64,000 nt of DNA, from the NCBI RefSeq assembly GCF_004310395.1, contig NZ_BFAX01000004.1:292851-356850 (forward strand). The letters are read 5' to 3'. The DNA comes from Methanofervidicoccus abyssi. GTDB lineage: Archaea; AGJL01; Methanococci; Methanococcales; Methanococcaceae. Positions 14,219-23,317 of this stretch are shown here, one piece after another (the first letter of the stretch is position 1; each line of letters begins with the position of its first letter). The position numbers and the translations under genes are program-made. The notes under the pieces were generated by a model. That model saw only the letters and a program-made list of their open reading frames with translations, was not told where the DNA came from and searched no databases.

Positions 14219-17109
14219 GGCTCATCTCCGAAAAAAAGGATGTTCAGGATAGGGTAATCAATCACTTGCAAGCAATAGGCTGGGAATACATCCCACCTGC
14301 TGATCTAAACGGAAAGCGTGGTTGTGACATGAAAGAGCCCTTTATCCTTGATATTCTTGAAAGAAAGCTTAAGGAACTAAACAAGGGAATAATAACGGAT
14401 GAAAATGTTGGAGATGTTGTAAGAAGGTTAAGGCTTATACCTTCAACATTCACAGGCAATCAGGAATTTCTGGATTATCTGAGGGGTAAAAAGACGGTTT
14501 ATGTTGAGAGAGAGAAAAGGGAGAGAAATTTTAAATTAATTGACTTTGAAAATCCAGAAAACAACCACTTTGCTTTTACAAAAGAGTTCTGGTTTGAGGA
14601 TAGAGAAAAGAGAAGGATGGATATAGTTCTTTTTATAAATGGCATACCCATATGTGATTTTGAGCTAAAAAGCCCTACTGTTTATGAGGCAGAAGAGGAA
14701 GCATTTGAGCAGGTGAATATTTACAACAAAGCTTTGCCAGAACTTTTTAAATACCTCCAGTTTTATGCTGTATCAGAGGGAATAAGGCTTTTCTATGGTC
14801 CTACTTGGAAGTACGAAAGTAAAACATTTTACAGGTGGAAAGTTGAAAACGGCTTTAATTTTGAGAAACTCATCAAATCCTTCTTTGATAAAAAAGAGGT
14901 TATTGAGACTCTGCGCTCATACATCGTTTTTATGACAGTTGATGAAGAACTCCAGAAATACATACTGAAACAGCACCAGAGAAGGGCGATTAGGAAAATA
15001 ATAAAAAGAGTGCTAGAAGGGAAGAAAAAGAAAGGCTTGATATGGCACACCCAGGGAGCCTATAAAACCCTTACAATGATAGTTTTAGCAGATGAGTTAA
15101 GGAAAATTCCGGAGCTTGAGAATCCTACAATTATCGTCGTAATAGATAGACTTGAACTTGAGCAGCAGATTTATCAGAACTTTCAGGCTTATGGTTATCC
15201 GAACATAGTGAGAGCTAAAAGCAAGAAACATTTAAGGAAACTACTTAAAGATGATTACCGAGGTCTCATTATCACGACTATCCATAAGTTTGAAGGTATG
15301 CCAAAGCATATCAACAAAAGAGAAAACATAATCTTGCTAATAGATGAAGCCCATAGAAGTCAGGAGGGGGACTTGGGCAATTACATGCGTGGAGCTTTGC
15401 CAAATGCCTTCTACTTCGGTTTTACTGGTACACCAGTTGATAAAACAAAAGTTGGAAGGGGGACATTTATAGCATTTGGCTATCCACCAGAGGAGGCATA
15501 TCTTGATAAATATACCATAGATGAATCCATAGAGGACGGAACAACTGTCCCGCTTTATTACACGCTTGCAAAAACAGAGCTTCATGTTGACAAGGAAACA
15601 CTTGAGGAGGAATTTTTCAGGGTTATTGAAGAAGAAGGAATTGCAAGTATTGAAGGTGTAAATAAAATCATAGAGAGGGCAGAAAAACTGAAAGCTGTGC
15701 TAAAAGCAAAAGATAGAATTGATAAAATAGCTAAGCATATAGCAGAGCATTACAAAAAATTTGTAGAACCTCTTGGTTTCAAGGCTTTCATAGTTGCCGT
15801 TGATAGAGAAGCATGCGCACTTTACAAGGAAGCGATTGACAAGTATTTACCACAAGATTACACCAAAGTCGTGTATACCTCAAATTACAGGGATAGCGAA
15901 CTTCTCAAAAAATACCATATTTCTGAAGAGGAGGAGAAGAGAATAAGAAAAGACTTCAAATCTCCCGAAAAACTCCCGAAAATTCTGATAGTTACTGAAA
16001 AACTTCTTACTGGTTATGATGCTCCTGTTCTCTATGTCATGTATCTTGACAAACCTCTAAAAGACCATGCCCTGCTTCAAGCAATTGCAAGGATAAACAG
16101 ACCTTATGCTGGAAAAACATGTGGATTGATCGTGGATTACATTGGAATATTTGAGGATTTGCAAAGAGCATTGGCATTTTATTCTAAGGATGTAGAAGCT
16201 GGTCTTATCGATTATGATAAGCTCAAAGAAAGATTCAAAGAGCTAATGAATAAAGCTGATGAAATATTGGAAGAAATTGATTTAGAAGACGAGAATAAAA
16301 GAATCCAAAACATAATTGATTACTTCTTTGAGGAAGATAAAAGGAAGGAATACATAAAAATATTCAGGCAGATTCAGGAGATATATGAGATACTGTCTCC
16401 AGACGAGTTTTTAAGAGACTACATCAAAAAATACAGATTGCTCGTGCAAATCTATGAGATAATTTATCAAACTTACAATCCTGAGGCTGAAAGAAGGAGA
16501 ATAAGAAGGGATATTCTCAAAAAGACTGAAGGTTTAATAAAGAAAAATGTTGAGCTCTTGAACATAGTAGATAACCTTCCACTCTATGAGATAAATGAAG
16601 ATATAGCCAAAACCATCAAGGCTGATAAGCTCTCCCAGAGAGTAAAGGTTGCAAGCTTATATAAGAGTATAAAGATACACATAGAAAAAAGAAGAAAGGC
16701 TAGCCCTTATTTGGTTTCCATAGCTGAAAAGGTTGAGAAGATCATCTCGCAGCTCAGAGAAAGGCAGAGGAGTGTAGAATCTGCCTTAGAAGAGCTAACA
16801 AAAATAGCAGAAGATATAGCAAAAGCAGAAAAAGAACAGTCAAAATCTGGGTTGAGTAGAGAAGAATTCAGCTACTTCTGGATATTGAGAAGGCATGGAA
16901 TAGAAAATGAGAATATTTCAAGAAAGATTCATGAGATAATTTCGAGTAAAGAACACTGGACTTTTAATGAAAATGTAGAAAGAGAATTGCGGCAAGATCT
17001 CTACAAAGTATTGCAAAAAGAACTCCAAAAACTTCAGTTAGATAATGTTGTAAACCTGGTTAATGAACTGCTTGGAATCGATAAAATTATGAGAAGTGAA
17101 GAACTATGA
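14215..17109 (+). CDS. hsdR: Type I restriction enzyme subunit R
   Basis: 964 residues. The N-terminal endonuclease domain carries a PD-(D/E)xK-type site (DIVLFINGIPICDFELKS, about residues 140-157). The motor follows with IWHTQGAYKTLTM (about 277-289), DEAH as LLIDEAHRSQ, and later helicase motifs (FTGTPVD, TEKLLTGYDAPVL, QAIARINRPY). The C-terminus is helical. The Walker A is unusual: QGAYKT where HsdR proteins normally have QGSGK(S/T), so the glycine before the lysine is replaced by tyrosine. The DNA reads cleanly there, with no frameshift. Either this branch tolerates the change or ATP-driven translocation is impaired. It is coupled by 4-nt overlaps to hsdS upstream and the DUF45 gene downstream. 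Confidence 0.95.
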   Translation: MRLISEKKDVQDRVINHLQAIGWEYIPPADLNGKRGCDMKEPFILDILERKLKELNKGIITDENVGDVVRRLRLIPSTFTGNQEFLDYLRGKKTVYVEREKRERNFKLIDFENPENNHFAFTKEFWFEDREKRRMDIVLFINGIPICDFELKSPTVYEAEEEAFEQVNIYNKALPELFKYLQFYAVSEGIRLFYGPTWKYESKTFYRWKVENGFNFEKLIKSFFDKKEVIETLRSYIVFMTVDEELQKYILKQHQRRAIRKIIKRVLEGKKKKGLIWHTQGAYKTLTMIVLADELRKIPELENPTIIVVIDRLELEQQIYQNFQAYGYPNIVRAKSKKHLRKLLKDDYRGLIITTIHKFEGMPKHINKRENIILLIDEAHRSQEGDLGNYMRGALPNAFYFGFTGTPVDKTKVGRGTFIAFGYPPEEAYLDKYTIDESIEDGTTVPLYYTLAKTELHVDKETLEEEFFRVIEEEGIASIEGVNKIIERAEKLKAVLKAKDRIDKIAKHIAEHYKKFVEPLGFKAFIVAVDREACALYKEAIDKYLPQDYTKVVYTSNYRDSELLKKYHISEEEEKRIRKDFKSPEKLPKILIVTEKLLTGYDAPVLYVMYLDKPLKDHALLQAIARINRPYAGKTCGLIVDYIGIFEDLQRALAFYSKDVEAGLIDYDKLKERFKELMNKADEILEEIDLEDENKRIQNIIDYFFEEDKRKEYIKIFRQIQEIYEILSPDEFLRDYIKKYRLLVQIYEIIYQTYNPEAERRRIRRDILKKTEGLIKKNVELLNIVDNLPLYEINEDIAKTIKADKLSQRVKVASLYKSIKIHIEKRRKASPYLVSIAEKVEKIISQLRERQRSVESALEELTKIAEDIAKAEKEQSKSGLSREEFSYFWILRRHGIENENISRKIHEIISSKEHWTFNENVERELRQDLYKVLQKELQKLQLDNVVNLVNELLGIDKIMRSEEL

Positions 17110-17408
17110 AAGAAATTACACGGGAAGATGTGTTAAAAATCTGTGAGAAATGGCAGAAAGAGTTGAAAGTAAATGTGAAACGAATTCAGATAAGAGAGAT
17201 GAAGAACAAATGGGGATCTTACTCAAGCAATGGAATCTTAACTCTCAACAAAGAATTACTCAAGTTTCCACTTGAATGTGTTGAATATGTTGTGCTTCAT
17301 GAACTCCTGCACAAAATAATCCCAAATCACGGACGGACATTTAAAACTTTACTCTACGCTTACATGCCAGAATGGGAGAAATTTCATGAATATCTGAAGA
17401 ACAAGTGA
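17106..17408 (+). CDS. Short DUF45/YgjP-like metallopeptidase
   Basis: 100 residues. It contains MKNKWGSYSSNGILTLNKEL and the zinc-binding HExxH as VLHELLHKIIPNHG, both diagnostic of the DUF45 (YgjP, M48-like) family. Most family members are about twice as long; only the catalytic half is here. The start overlaps hsdR by 4 nt, so it is the last gene of the restriction operon, a common association for this family. It may be a true short form, since the reading frame starts properly. Its role next to type I systems is not established. Confidence 0.85.
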   Translation: MKEITREDVLKICEKWQKELKVNVKRIQIREMKNKWGSYSSNGILTLNKELLKFPLECVEYVVLHELLHKIIPNHGRTFKTLLYAYMPEWEKFHEYLKNK

Positions 17409-17624
17409 AAAATTTTAACTATCTTTTACTATATTTATTATTTTTATTTTAATTATTTTTTATTTTAGATTTCTAGTTTATACTTGGCTATAAAATAACC
17501 TCTGATGGGAATTTTAATGTTTAAATTAACCCATATTTTTATTAAAGTATTATTCATCTGATAATAATGAGATTAATATTTTTTATTATTGTTATCAGAC
17601 ATTGCTTAAAATATAGTGATTCTT

Positions 17625-18731
17625 ATGAAGATTCTTGTAGTAGGTGTTAATACACGCCCAGTGGCAAATTCTGCAAAAAGATTGGGATACGAGGTTTATT
17701 CAGTGTCCTATTACAACCCTGTAGATTTAAAGGCAGATGTGAAAGAGTACTTTATAAACGACATGTGTCATGGGTGTTTCAGTGAAAACTATGACAGCAA
17801 AAAGTTAATAGATTGTGCCGAGAAATACATCGATGAAGTGGATTATATTTTTATCTGTTCTGGAGTATTTGAATATGAAAACTCCAAGACACCTAACTGG
17901 AATGTCCTCGGCAACTCACCGAAGAAGATAAAGAAACTGAGTAACAAGTACTTTGTAACAAAGAAGTTGGAAAACTTAGGGTGTCCAGTACCTACTACAT
18001 ATATCATCTACAATTCTCAACAGTTGGAGAAACTTCTCTATGAGTATAATAAGGTAGTTGTAAAACCGATCTACGGTTATGGTGGTAAGGGGGTCCTAAC
18101 AATATCTTTAAATATAAGTGATGACAAATATTGTAGTTTGCTAAAAAATTTAAAGTACCCCTGTATAGTACAGGAATATATACCTTCTGAAAGTTTCAGT
18201 GCATCCTATATAGGTAGAGAGTTCATCACCTTCAACAAACAGATAGTTGAAGGTAACAGTTACTATGGATGTATCACTCCTTACAATCTAGATAGGCTGT
18301 TAGATATAAAATACACCACAAAGTTATTTGAGGATATCCTCGATTTTTTTGATTTAGGAGGGATGAACGGTATTGATTTTATGATAAAGGATGGGCTTCC
18401 AGTGGTTTTGGAGATCAATCCACGGATCCCAGGAACCTTTGAAACTGTAGAATTGGCTCTCCAGTGCAACCTTGTAAGGTGTATAATAGAAAGTGTAGAA
18501 GGACGTAGAAGGTCTCTAAAAATTAGATCCATGAAACAGTACATTAAAAAAATCCTATTTACAGATAGCAAGGTAGTCTCCTTTATAAGAAAAATAGACA
18601 ACGTCGTAGATGTTCCTAGATACGGCGCTGTAATTGAGAAAGGGGAGCCTTTAACTACAGTAATCGGAAGGAACATAGAAGAGGTAAAAAGCACAGTAAA
18701 GGAAGTCTCTAAGATGGTGATTCCATGGTAA
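17625..18731 (+). CDS. ATP-grasp ligase of unknown substrate
   Basis: 368 residues. An N-terminal Rossmann-like pre-grasp domain opens with MKILVVGVNTRPVANSAK. The ATP-grasp core has VVVKPIYGYGGKGVL, the IVQEYIPSESFSASYI strand, and metal ligands in DFMIKDGLPVVLEINPRIPG. The chemistry is ATP-dependent ligation of a carboxylate to an amine or thiol; the substrate is not identifiable by eye. MfnD (tyramine-glutamate ligase of methanofuran synthesis) is a distant possibility only. The chosen ATG lies 4 nt after AGTGAT; an earlier in-frame GTG at 17616 overlaps that ribosome site and is less likely. The stop overlaps the tfe start by 7 nt, suggesting cotranscription. Confidence 0.8.
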   Translation: MKILVVGVNTRPVANSAKRLGYEVYSVSYYNPVDLKADVKEYFINDMCHGCFSENYDSKKLIDCAEKYIDEVDYIFICSGVFEYENSKTPNWNVLGNSPKKIKKLSNKYFVTKKLENLGCPVPTTYIIYNSQQLEKLLYEYNKVVVKPIYGYGGKGVLTISLNISDDKYCSLLKNLKYPCIVQEYIPSESFSASYIGREFITFNKQIVEGNSYYGCITPYNLDRLLDIKYTTKLFEDILDFFDLGGMNGIDFMIKDGLPVVLEINPRIPGTFETVELALQCNLVRCIIESVEGRRRSLKIRSMKQYIKKILFTDSKVVSFIRKIDNVVDVPRYGAVIEKGEPLTTVIGRNIEEVKSTVKEVSKMVIPW

Positions 18732-19342
18732 CAAGTAAGAAAAAATTATACGAGATGTTAGAGGATCCATTAGTCCAGCAGATACTTTTAGACATCCTGG
18801 AGGATAATATAGAAGGGTTTGACGTATTAACCACACTTATCGAGTTGGGAGAAGCTACTGACGATGAGATATCTAGGAAGTTAAATCTAAAGTTAAACAC
18901 TGTAAGGAAGTTGCTCTATAAACTTTACGATGCACGACTTGTAGATTACACCAGGGAAAAGGAGGAAGATATCAATTGGTACACCTACACCTGGAAACCT
19001 ACCTTGGATAAACTACCGTGGGTTATAAAGAAGAGAGTTCAGGAGAAGTTAAAAAAACTTAAGGAACAGTTGACAATTGAGGAAAATAATATGTTCTTTT
19101 ACTGTACCAAGTGTGGAATCAAATACCTATTCGAGGAGGCTATAGACTGTGGGTTTAGGTGCCCCCACTGTGGAGGAATATTCAAGGAGTACGACAACAG
19201 TAGAGATATAGAGTTACTTAAAGACCAGATAAAGTTTTTAGAGGAAGGGTTAAAGTTAAGTATATTTTCAACACCCCTACCACCAGTAACGCCCAAGGCT
19301 AAAGGTAGAAAAGGGTCTAAGAGAAGGAAGGTAAAAAGTTAG
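18725..19342 (+). CDS. tfe: Transcription initiation factor E, alpha subunit
   Basis: 205 residues. The N-terminal extended winged helix (about 1-95) includes GEATDDEISRKLNLKLNTVR. The C-terminal zinc ribbon has FYCTKCGIKY and FRCPHCGG. A basic tail (KGRKGSKRRKVKS) ends the protein. TFE stabilises open promoter complexes with TBP, TFB and RNA polymerase. It overlaps the ATP-grasp gene by 7 nt. The frame stays open for another 44 codons after its TAG stop (see the next entry). The basic tail is slightly unusual, but the two domains are complete. Confidence 0.95.
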   Translation: MVTSKKKLYEMLEDPLVQQILLDILEDNIEGFDVLTTLIELGEATDDEISRKLNLKLNTVRKLLYKLYDARLVDYTREKEEDINWYTYTWKPTLDKLPWVIKKRVQEKLKKLKEQLTIEENNMFFYCTKCGIKYLFEEAIDCGFRCPHCGGIFKEYDNSRDIELLKDQIKFLEEGLKLSIFSTPLPPVTPKAKGRKGSKRRKVKS

Positions 19343-19477
19343 GAACTACCATGTAGGTATATTAGAGGAAAACACAGTGCCGACAAAGTTGTTGAATATA
19401 TAATAAATAAAAAGAGTGAAAATCTAGATATCTTCTCAGAAATCCTTGAATACTGTAAAAATACTGAAGGGATATGA
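19343..19477 (+). pseudogene. 44-codon open stretch in frame behind tfe; relic or readthrough extension
   Basis: Immediately after the tfe TAG stop the same frame continues with protein-like sequence (RYIRGKHSADKVVEYIINKK) to a TGA at 19475-19477. It has no start codon of its own. It could be the tail of a lost gene whose front was replaced by tfe, or a readthrough extension. Between 19478 and 19760 I see only AT-rich sequence and the short motif noted at 19696. Confidence 0.35.
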
Positions 19478-19760
19478 TAAAATTCTGTTACTCTCTTCTT
19501 AAAGGTATAAAACCACTGTCAAGAATTAGAATCCATCTTCCCAAGTTCTCAGAAAATTATCTAAGATAAAGCAATACAGATAGAAGTCTTTTTTACTTTT
19601 TTATTTTTTATCTTAATTATCTTAATAAAATTTAATAATAAAAATAACAACAATAAAAAAGTGTAAAAAAACCCTTAAGAAAAGATTTGACAGAAATTCT
19701 ACCTATTTTTTCCAGTGCTCGATTCTTCAATGATTATTGTCTAAGTTTAATTAATTAAGA

Positions 19761-20933
19761 TTATCCACTGTAAGTGATACCTTCAGCTTCAAGGGCTTTC
19801 TTTATCATCACATACTGTATAGACATAGGTAAAGGATAGCCTATTTTTACAACTTTTCCTTCCTTGTGCTGTTCCTTTATCCAATTTATAAATTCATTCC
19901 AGTTATTTACGGGGATATCTTTCCTTACAACAACTGCTGAACCTTCAGTGTTAATGGCGCATACGATCTTTGCTTTAGTGCCCTTGTCAATGGCAAATAT
20001 GGCTGGAGGAACACCGTTGAATCCTATATCTATCTGGTTCTGGGCCATTAATGTCATTATCTTTGCTCCCCCTTCAGTTACTTGTGTTAATTCAATGTTA
20101 GCTACCTTTTTACCATGACTGTAGAGGACATACTTTTTCTTAGGTTCTACTTCTTCCAAATATATACCGTACTTCTTCTTAAATAACTCTGGATATGTTG
20201 CTGCGACGAAGAGTGCAGCGTGGTGGTCAGATGGTAGATATGCAATCCTTAAGGTAGGTACCTCTGAAGGTGGATAAGGTGGATTAACTGAGATGTTGTT
20301 CTCTATCTCCTCAAGCACTTCGTTGTAGATCTTAAAGTCAAAGAGTGTATTAAGTATTTTCTCCCTGTCAGTGGTGTTCAACCTACCACTGACTGCTTCC
20401 TGTTCTCTCATAACTTCTACAAAGTTCAAAGTTCCGTTTATTATAACCTTAGGATCTGAAACGAACTTAATAGTTGGTATTGATTTTTCTTCTATCTTTT
20501 TATCTACTCCCAGCCACTTGGCACTTGCCTCTATTGCCAATGTCTTGTTTCTCTCCATCTCCTTTGTCGACAGTAATATCAACTTCATGAATTGTTTGAC
20601 AGCGTAATTCTTATTCTTATTTTTCAGAGCATCTTCTGAAACTACCATCACACAACAGGGGTGGTTTTTCCACATGCCCTTTGGAGGAAGATCTCCACTG
20701 TATATAATTACTTTTCCAACATTTTTAGTTTCTAGTACTGCAGGTGTTGGCTGCCATGCTATTACAGCATCAAGCTCTCCCGTACTTAAAAGTTGTGACA
20801 TTGCACTTTGCCCTTTGCAGTTTATAAGATCGACCATGGCGCTTTCTGTAGTAGTACTTCCTCCCATACACCCAGCCAACATCACTCCTAAGACGAGGAG
20901 TCCTGCAACAGACAGAGTTACTAACTTCTTAAT
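19761..20933 (-). CDS. ABC transporter substrate-binding lipoprotein (NMT1/SsuA type), circularly permuted
   Basis: About 390 residues. A signal peptide and lipobox (VMLAGCMGG) are followed directly by what is normally the C-terminal lobe (AMVDLINCKGQSAMSQLLST, DAVIAWQPTPAV). A proline-rich joint (VNPPYPPSEVPT) comes next, then the normal N-terminal lobe (LRIAYLPSDHHAALFVAA ... DIGFNGVPPAIFAIDKG). The protein ends at GITYSG, where the normal order would go on into AMVDLINC. So the lobes are swapped relative to standard periplasmic nitrate/sulfonate/taurine-type binding proteins, probably through tandem duplication and deletion. The signal peptide begins at an ATT codon (20933) placed 3 nt after GAGGTGAT; the first ATG (20885) would cut off most of it. 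No permease or ATPase gene is adjacent. Confidence 0.8.
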   Translation of the reverse strand: MKKLVTLSVAGLLVLGVMLAGCMGGSTTTESAMVDLINCKGQSAMSQLLSTGELDAVIAWQPTPAVLETKNVGKVIIYSGDLPPKGMWKNHPCCVMVVSEDALKNKNKNYAVKQFMKLILLSTKEMERNKTLAIEASAKWLGVDKKIEEKSIPTIKFVSDPKVIINGTLNFVEVMREQEAVSGRLNTTDREKILNTLFDFKIYNEVLEEIENNISVNPPYPPSEVPTLRIAYLPSDHHAALFVAATYPELFKKKYGIYLEEVEPKKKYVLYSHGKKVANIELTQVTEGGAKIMTLMAQNQIDIGFNGVPPAIFAIDKGTKAKIVCAINTEGSAVVVRKDIPVNNWNEFINWIKEQHKEGKVVKIGYPLPMSIQYVMIKKALEAEGITYSG

Positions 20934-21123
20934 AGTATCACCTCTAAAAATCTCAGTGTAAAAGAACTTTTATACAGTTATATATAAATTTTACGATTTT
21001 TTTACATGAAAATAATAATATAATTTCTTAAAATGATAACTAAAGGCCAGAGTATATTTAAAGAGTTAGAAATGTTTTTACTATAATAAATCAGATTGTA
21101 ATAGGATCGATATGGTATATTAA

Positions 21124-21142
21124 AAGTATTAATATATAATAC
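21124..21142 (+). promoter_or_regulatory. Probable TATA box for mtd
   Basis: The TTAATATATAATAC-type sequence about 85 nt before the mtd ATG fits an archaeal TATA element. It leaves a 5' leader of roughly 60 nt. Other AT-rich options exist nearby. Confidence 0.4.
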
Positions 21143-21219
21143 AAAAAATAAAAACAAAATGAAAAAAAATAAATATAAAGAGAGTGACTATTAATAATAC
21201 CGATAATAAAATTTTTTAG

Positions 21220-22062
21220 GTGATAACAATGGTAGTAAAGGTAGGAATTATCAAATGTGGGAATATAGGAACTTCTCCACTGGTTGATCTAATCCTGGAT
21301 GAGAGAGCAGACAGAAAAGATATAGACGTTAGAGTATTAGGAAGTGGAGCTAAGATGGGTGTAGAACAGGTAGAGGAAGTTACTAAAAAAATGATTGAAG
21401 ATATAAAACCTGATCTTATAGTATTCATCAGTCCAAATCCTGCAGCACCAGGTCCTAAGAAAGCTAGGGAGCTGTTAAGTAAATGTGGTATTCCTTCAGT
21501 TATTATAGGAGATACTCCAGGGTTGAAGGTAAAGGACGATATTGAAAAAGAGGGTTTGGGTTATATTATAGTAAAATGTGATCCAATGATAGGTGCAAGG
21601 AGGGAGTTCTTAGATCCCATTGAGATGGTACTCTTCAATGCCGATGTGTTAAAGGTACTCGCTGGAACTGGAGCTATAAGGGTTGTTCAGAATGCAATAG
21701 ACAGTATGATAAATGCTATAAAAGAAGGTAAAGAAGTTGAACTTCCTAAGATAGTCGTAAATGAGAGTAAGGCTGTAGAATCTATGGAATACACCAATCC
21801 TTATGCAAAGGCAAAGGCAATGGCTGCCTTTAAAATTGCAGAGATGGTTGGAGACACCAATGTCAAAGGATGTTTTATGGTAAAAGAAAGGGAGAAATAT
21901 CTACCAGTAGTAGCATCTGCCCATGAGATGATAAGATATGCTGCCAAGTTAGTAGATGAGGCTAGAGAGATAGAGAAATCTCTGGATACTGTAAGTAGAA
22001 AGCCCCATGGGGCCGATGGAAGAATACTGAACAAGAAGAAACTCATGGAAAAGCCTGAATAA
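21220..22062 (+). CDS. mtd: F420-dependent methylenetetrahydromethanopterin dehydrogenase
   Basis: 280 residues, full length. It begins MVVKVGIIKCGNIGTSPLVD and ends KPHGADGRILNKKKLMEKPE, the conserved ends of Mtd. It reversibly oxidises methylene-H4MPT with coenzyme F420 in the cytoplasm, a central step of CO2-reducing methanogenesis. The start is 4 nt after AGGTGAT; an in-frame ATG two codons later is an alternative. It stands alone with its own promoter. A degraded copy of its 3' end lies 130 bp downstream. Confidence 0.97.
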   Translation: MITMVVKVGIIKCGNIGTSPLVDLILDERADRKDIDVRVLGSGAKMGVEQVEEVTKKMIEDIKPDLIVFISPNPAAPGPKKARELLSKCGIPSVIIGDTPGLKVKDDIEKEGLGYIIVKCDPMIGARREFLDPIEMVLFNADVLKVLAGTGAIRVVQNAIDSMINAIKEGKEVELPKIVVNESKAVESMEYTNPYAKAKAMAAFKIAEMVGDTNVKGCFMVKEREKYLPVVASAHEMIRYAAKLVDEAREIEKSLDTVSRKPHGADGRILNKKKLMEKPE

Positions 22063-22190
22063 TAATATTTTCACGATAGGAACTTCCTTTTTTCTATTTA
22101 TCGATTTTTTGTAGTATAAAAATACAAACAATTATTTTAAAAAATTAAGATAAAAATAATGACCAATGCTGTTAAAAAAGGAATGGAAAT

Positions 22191-22276
22191 GAGATAGAAA
22201 AATCAGCAGATGCTGTAAGTAGGAAACTACACATCCAGAAGGATAAATATTAAGTAAGATGGAAAAACCAGAATAA
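22191..22276 (+). pseudogene. Degenerate duplicate of the mtd 3' end
   Basis: About 86 bp resembling mtd 21963-22066 by eye: a GAGATAGA.AAATC block, GCTGTAAGTAGGAAA against ACTGTAAGTAGAAAG, and a terminal ATGGAAAAACCAGAATAAT against ATGGAAAAGCCTGAATAAT. It has lost the frame. It shows that mtd, or its end, was once duplicated in tandem. Nothing else is visible between mtd and the next gene. Confidence 0.75.
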
Positions 22277-22406
22277 TTTCTTTTTAGTTTTTGGCTTTTT
22301 AATATAATAATTAATTATTATATTATTGATAATTTACACAATGTATATTATAATTGGTTATGTTATAATTAACATGGCATCGTATATTTATGGTGAGATT
22401 GTGATT

Positions 22407-23132
22407 ATGGGGATAGATATCGGTTCAACAACTACAAAAATGGTTTTAATGGATGGTAAAAATATAGTGGATTATACTGTAAAAAATATCGGAGTTATCG
22501 TAGAAGAAGAAGATATTTTAAAAATGGTTGAAGAATTCAATGAAAAATACGATATAGATAAAATAGTTGCCACAGGGTATGGAAGACATAAAATATCCTT
22601 TGCAGACAAGATAGTTCCAGAAGTTATAGCCCTAGGAAAAGGAGCAAATTACTTTTTTAAAGAAGCTGAGGGAGCAATAGATATTGGGGGACAGGACATT
22701 AAGGTTATAAAAATGGATCATGATGGAAATGTGATTGATTTTATACTTTCAGACAAATGTGCAGCGGGAACAGGTAAATTTTTAGAAAAATGTATTGACA
22801 TACTTAAAATAGATGGTGATTTAAACAGATATAAATCAGATAATATTGCAAAAATCTCGTCCATGTGTGCAGTCTTTGCAGAGAGTGAGATTATATCTTT
22901 GCTGTCTAAAAAAACTCCAAAAGAAGATATTTTAATGGGAGTTTATGAGAGTATATCCAATAGGATTGTTCCAATGGTAAATAAGATGAAAATAAATAAT
23001 ATAGTTTTTAGTGGAGGGGTTGCCAAAAACTCTGTTTTGACAGAGGTTTTGGAAAATAAATTGAACAAAAAATTGCTGGTTCCAGAAGAGCCTCAGATAG
23101 TATGCTGTGTTGGAGCTTGTTTGATGGTTTAG
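22407..23132 (+). CDS. BadF/HgdC-type ATP-dependent activator (archerase)
   Basis: 241 residues from the ATG at 22407 (MGIDIGSTTTKMVLMDG), preceded by GGTGAG. The frame is open further upstream to 22326, but that stretch is hydrophobic and lacks a ribosome site. ASKHA-fold motifs are IGSTTTK, DIGGQDIKVIK and FSGGVAKN. The two cysteines that hold the bridging [4Fe-4S] cluster of the dimer are in SDKCAAGTGK and SSMCAVFAE. It hydrolyses ATP to push a low-potential electron into a partner protein, here surely the gene 185 bp downstream. Similar pairs are found in other Methanococcales. Confidence 0.9.
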   Translation: MGIDIGSTTTKMVLMDGKNIVDYTVKNIGVIVEEEDILKMVEEFNEKYDIDKIVATGYGRHKISFADKIVPEVIALGKGANYFFKEAEGAIDIGGQDIKVIKMDHDGNVIDFILSDKCAAGTGKFLEKCIDILKIDGDLNRYKSDNIAKISSMCAVFAESEIISLLSKKTPKEDILMGVYESISNRIVPMVNKMKINNIVFSGGVAKNSVLTEVLENKLNKKLLVPEEPQIVCCVGACLMV

Positions 23133-23317
23133 ATATATCAACCATTTATCAAAGGAAAAACACGTTAAAATTTATTTATTTTTTTAACAGCGTTGTTATT
23201 AAAAAATCTAATAAAAACATTTATATTTTATAATTAACGATGTATAAATTGTTTTTAGATATATTTGATGGGATATTAAAAAATCTAATAACAAAGAACT
23301 TAAATATGGGTGAAACG

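Noticed and set aside
19343..19477. Pyrrolysine (TAG) insertion in tfe
   Set aside because: Methanococcales are not known to use pyrrolysine, TFE is complete at the TAG, and no Pyl genes are in the window.
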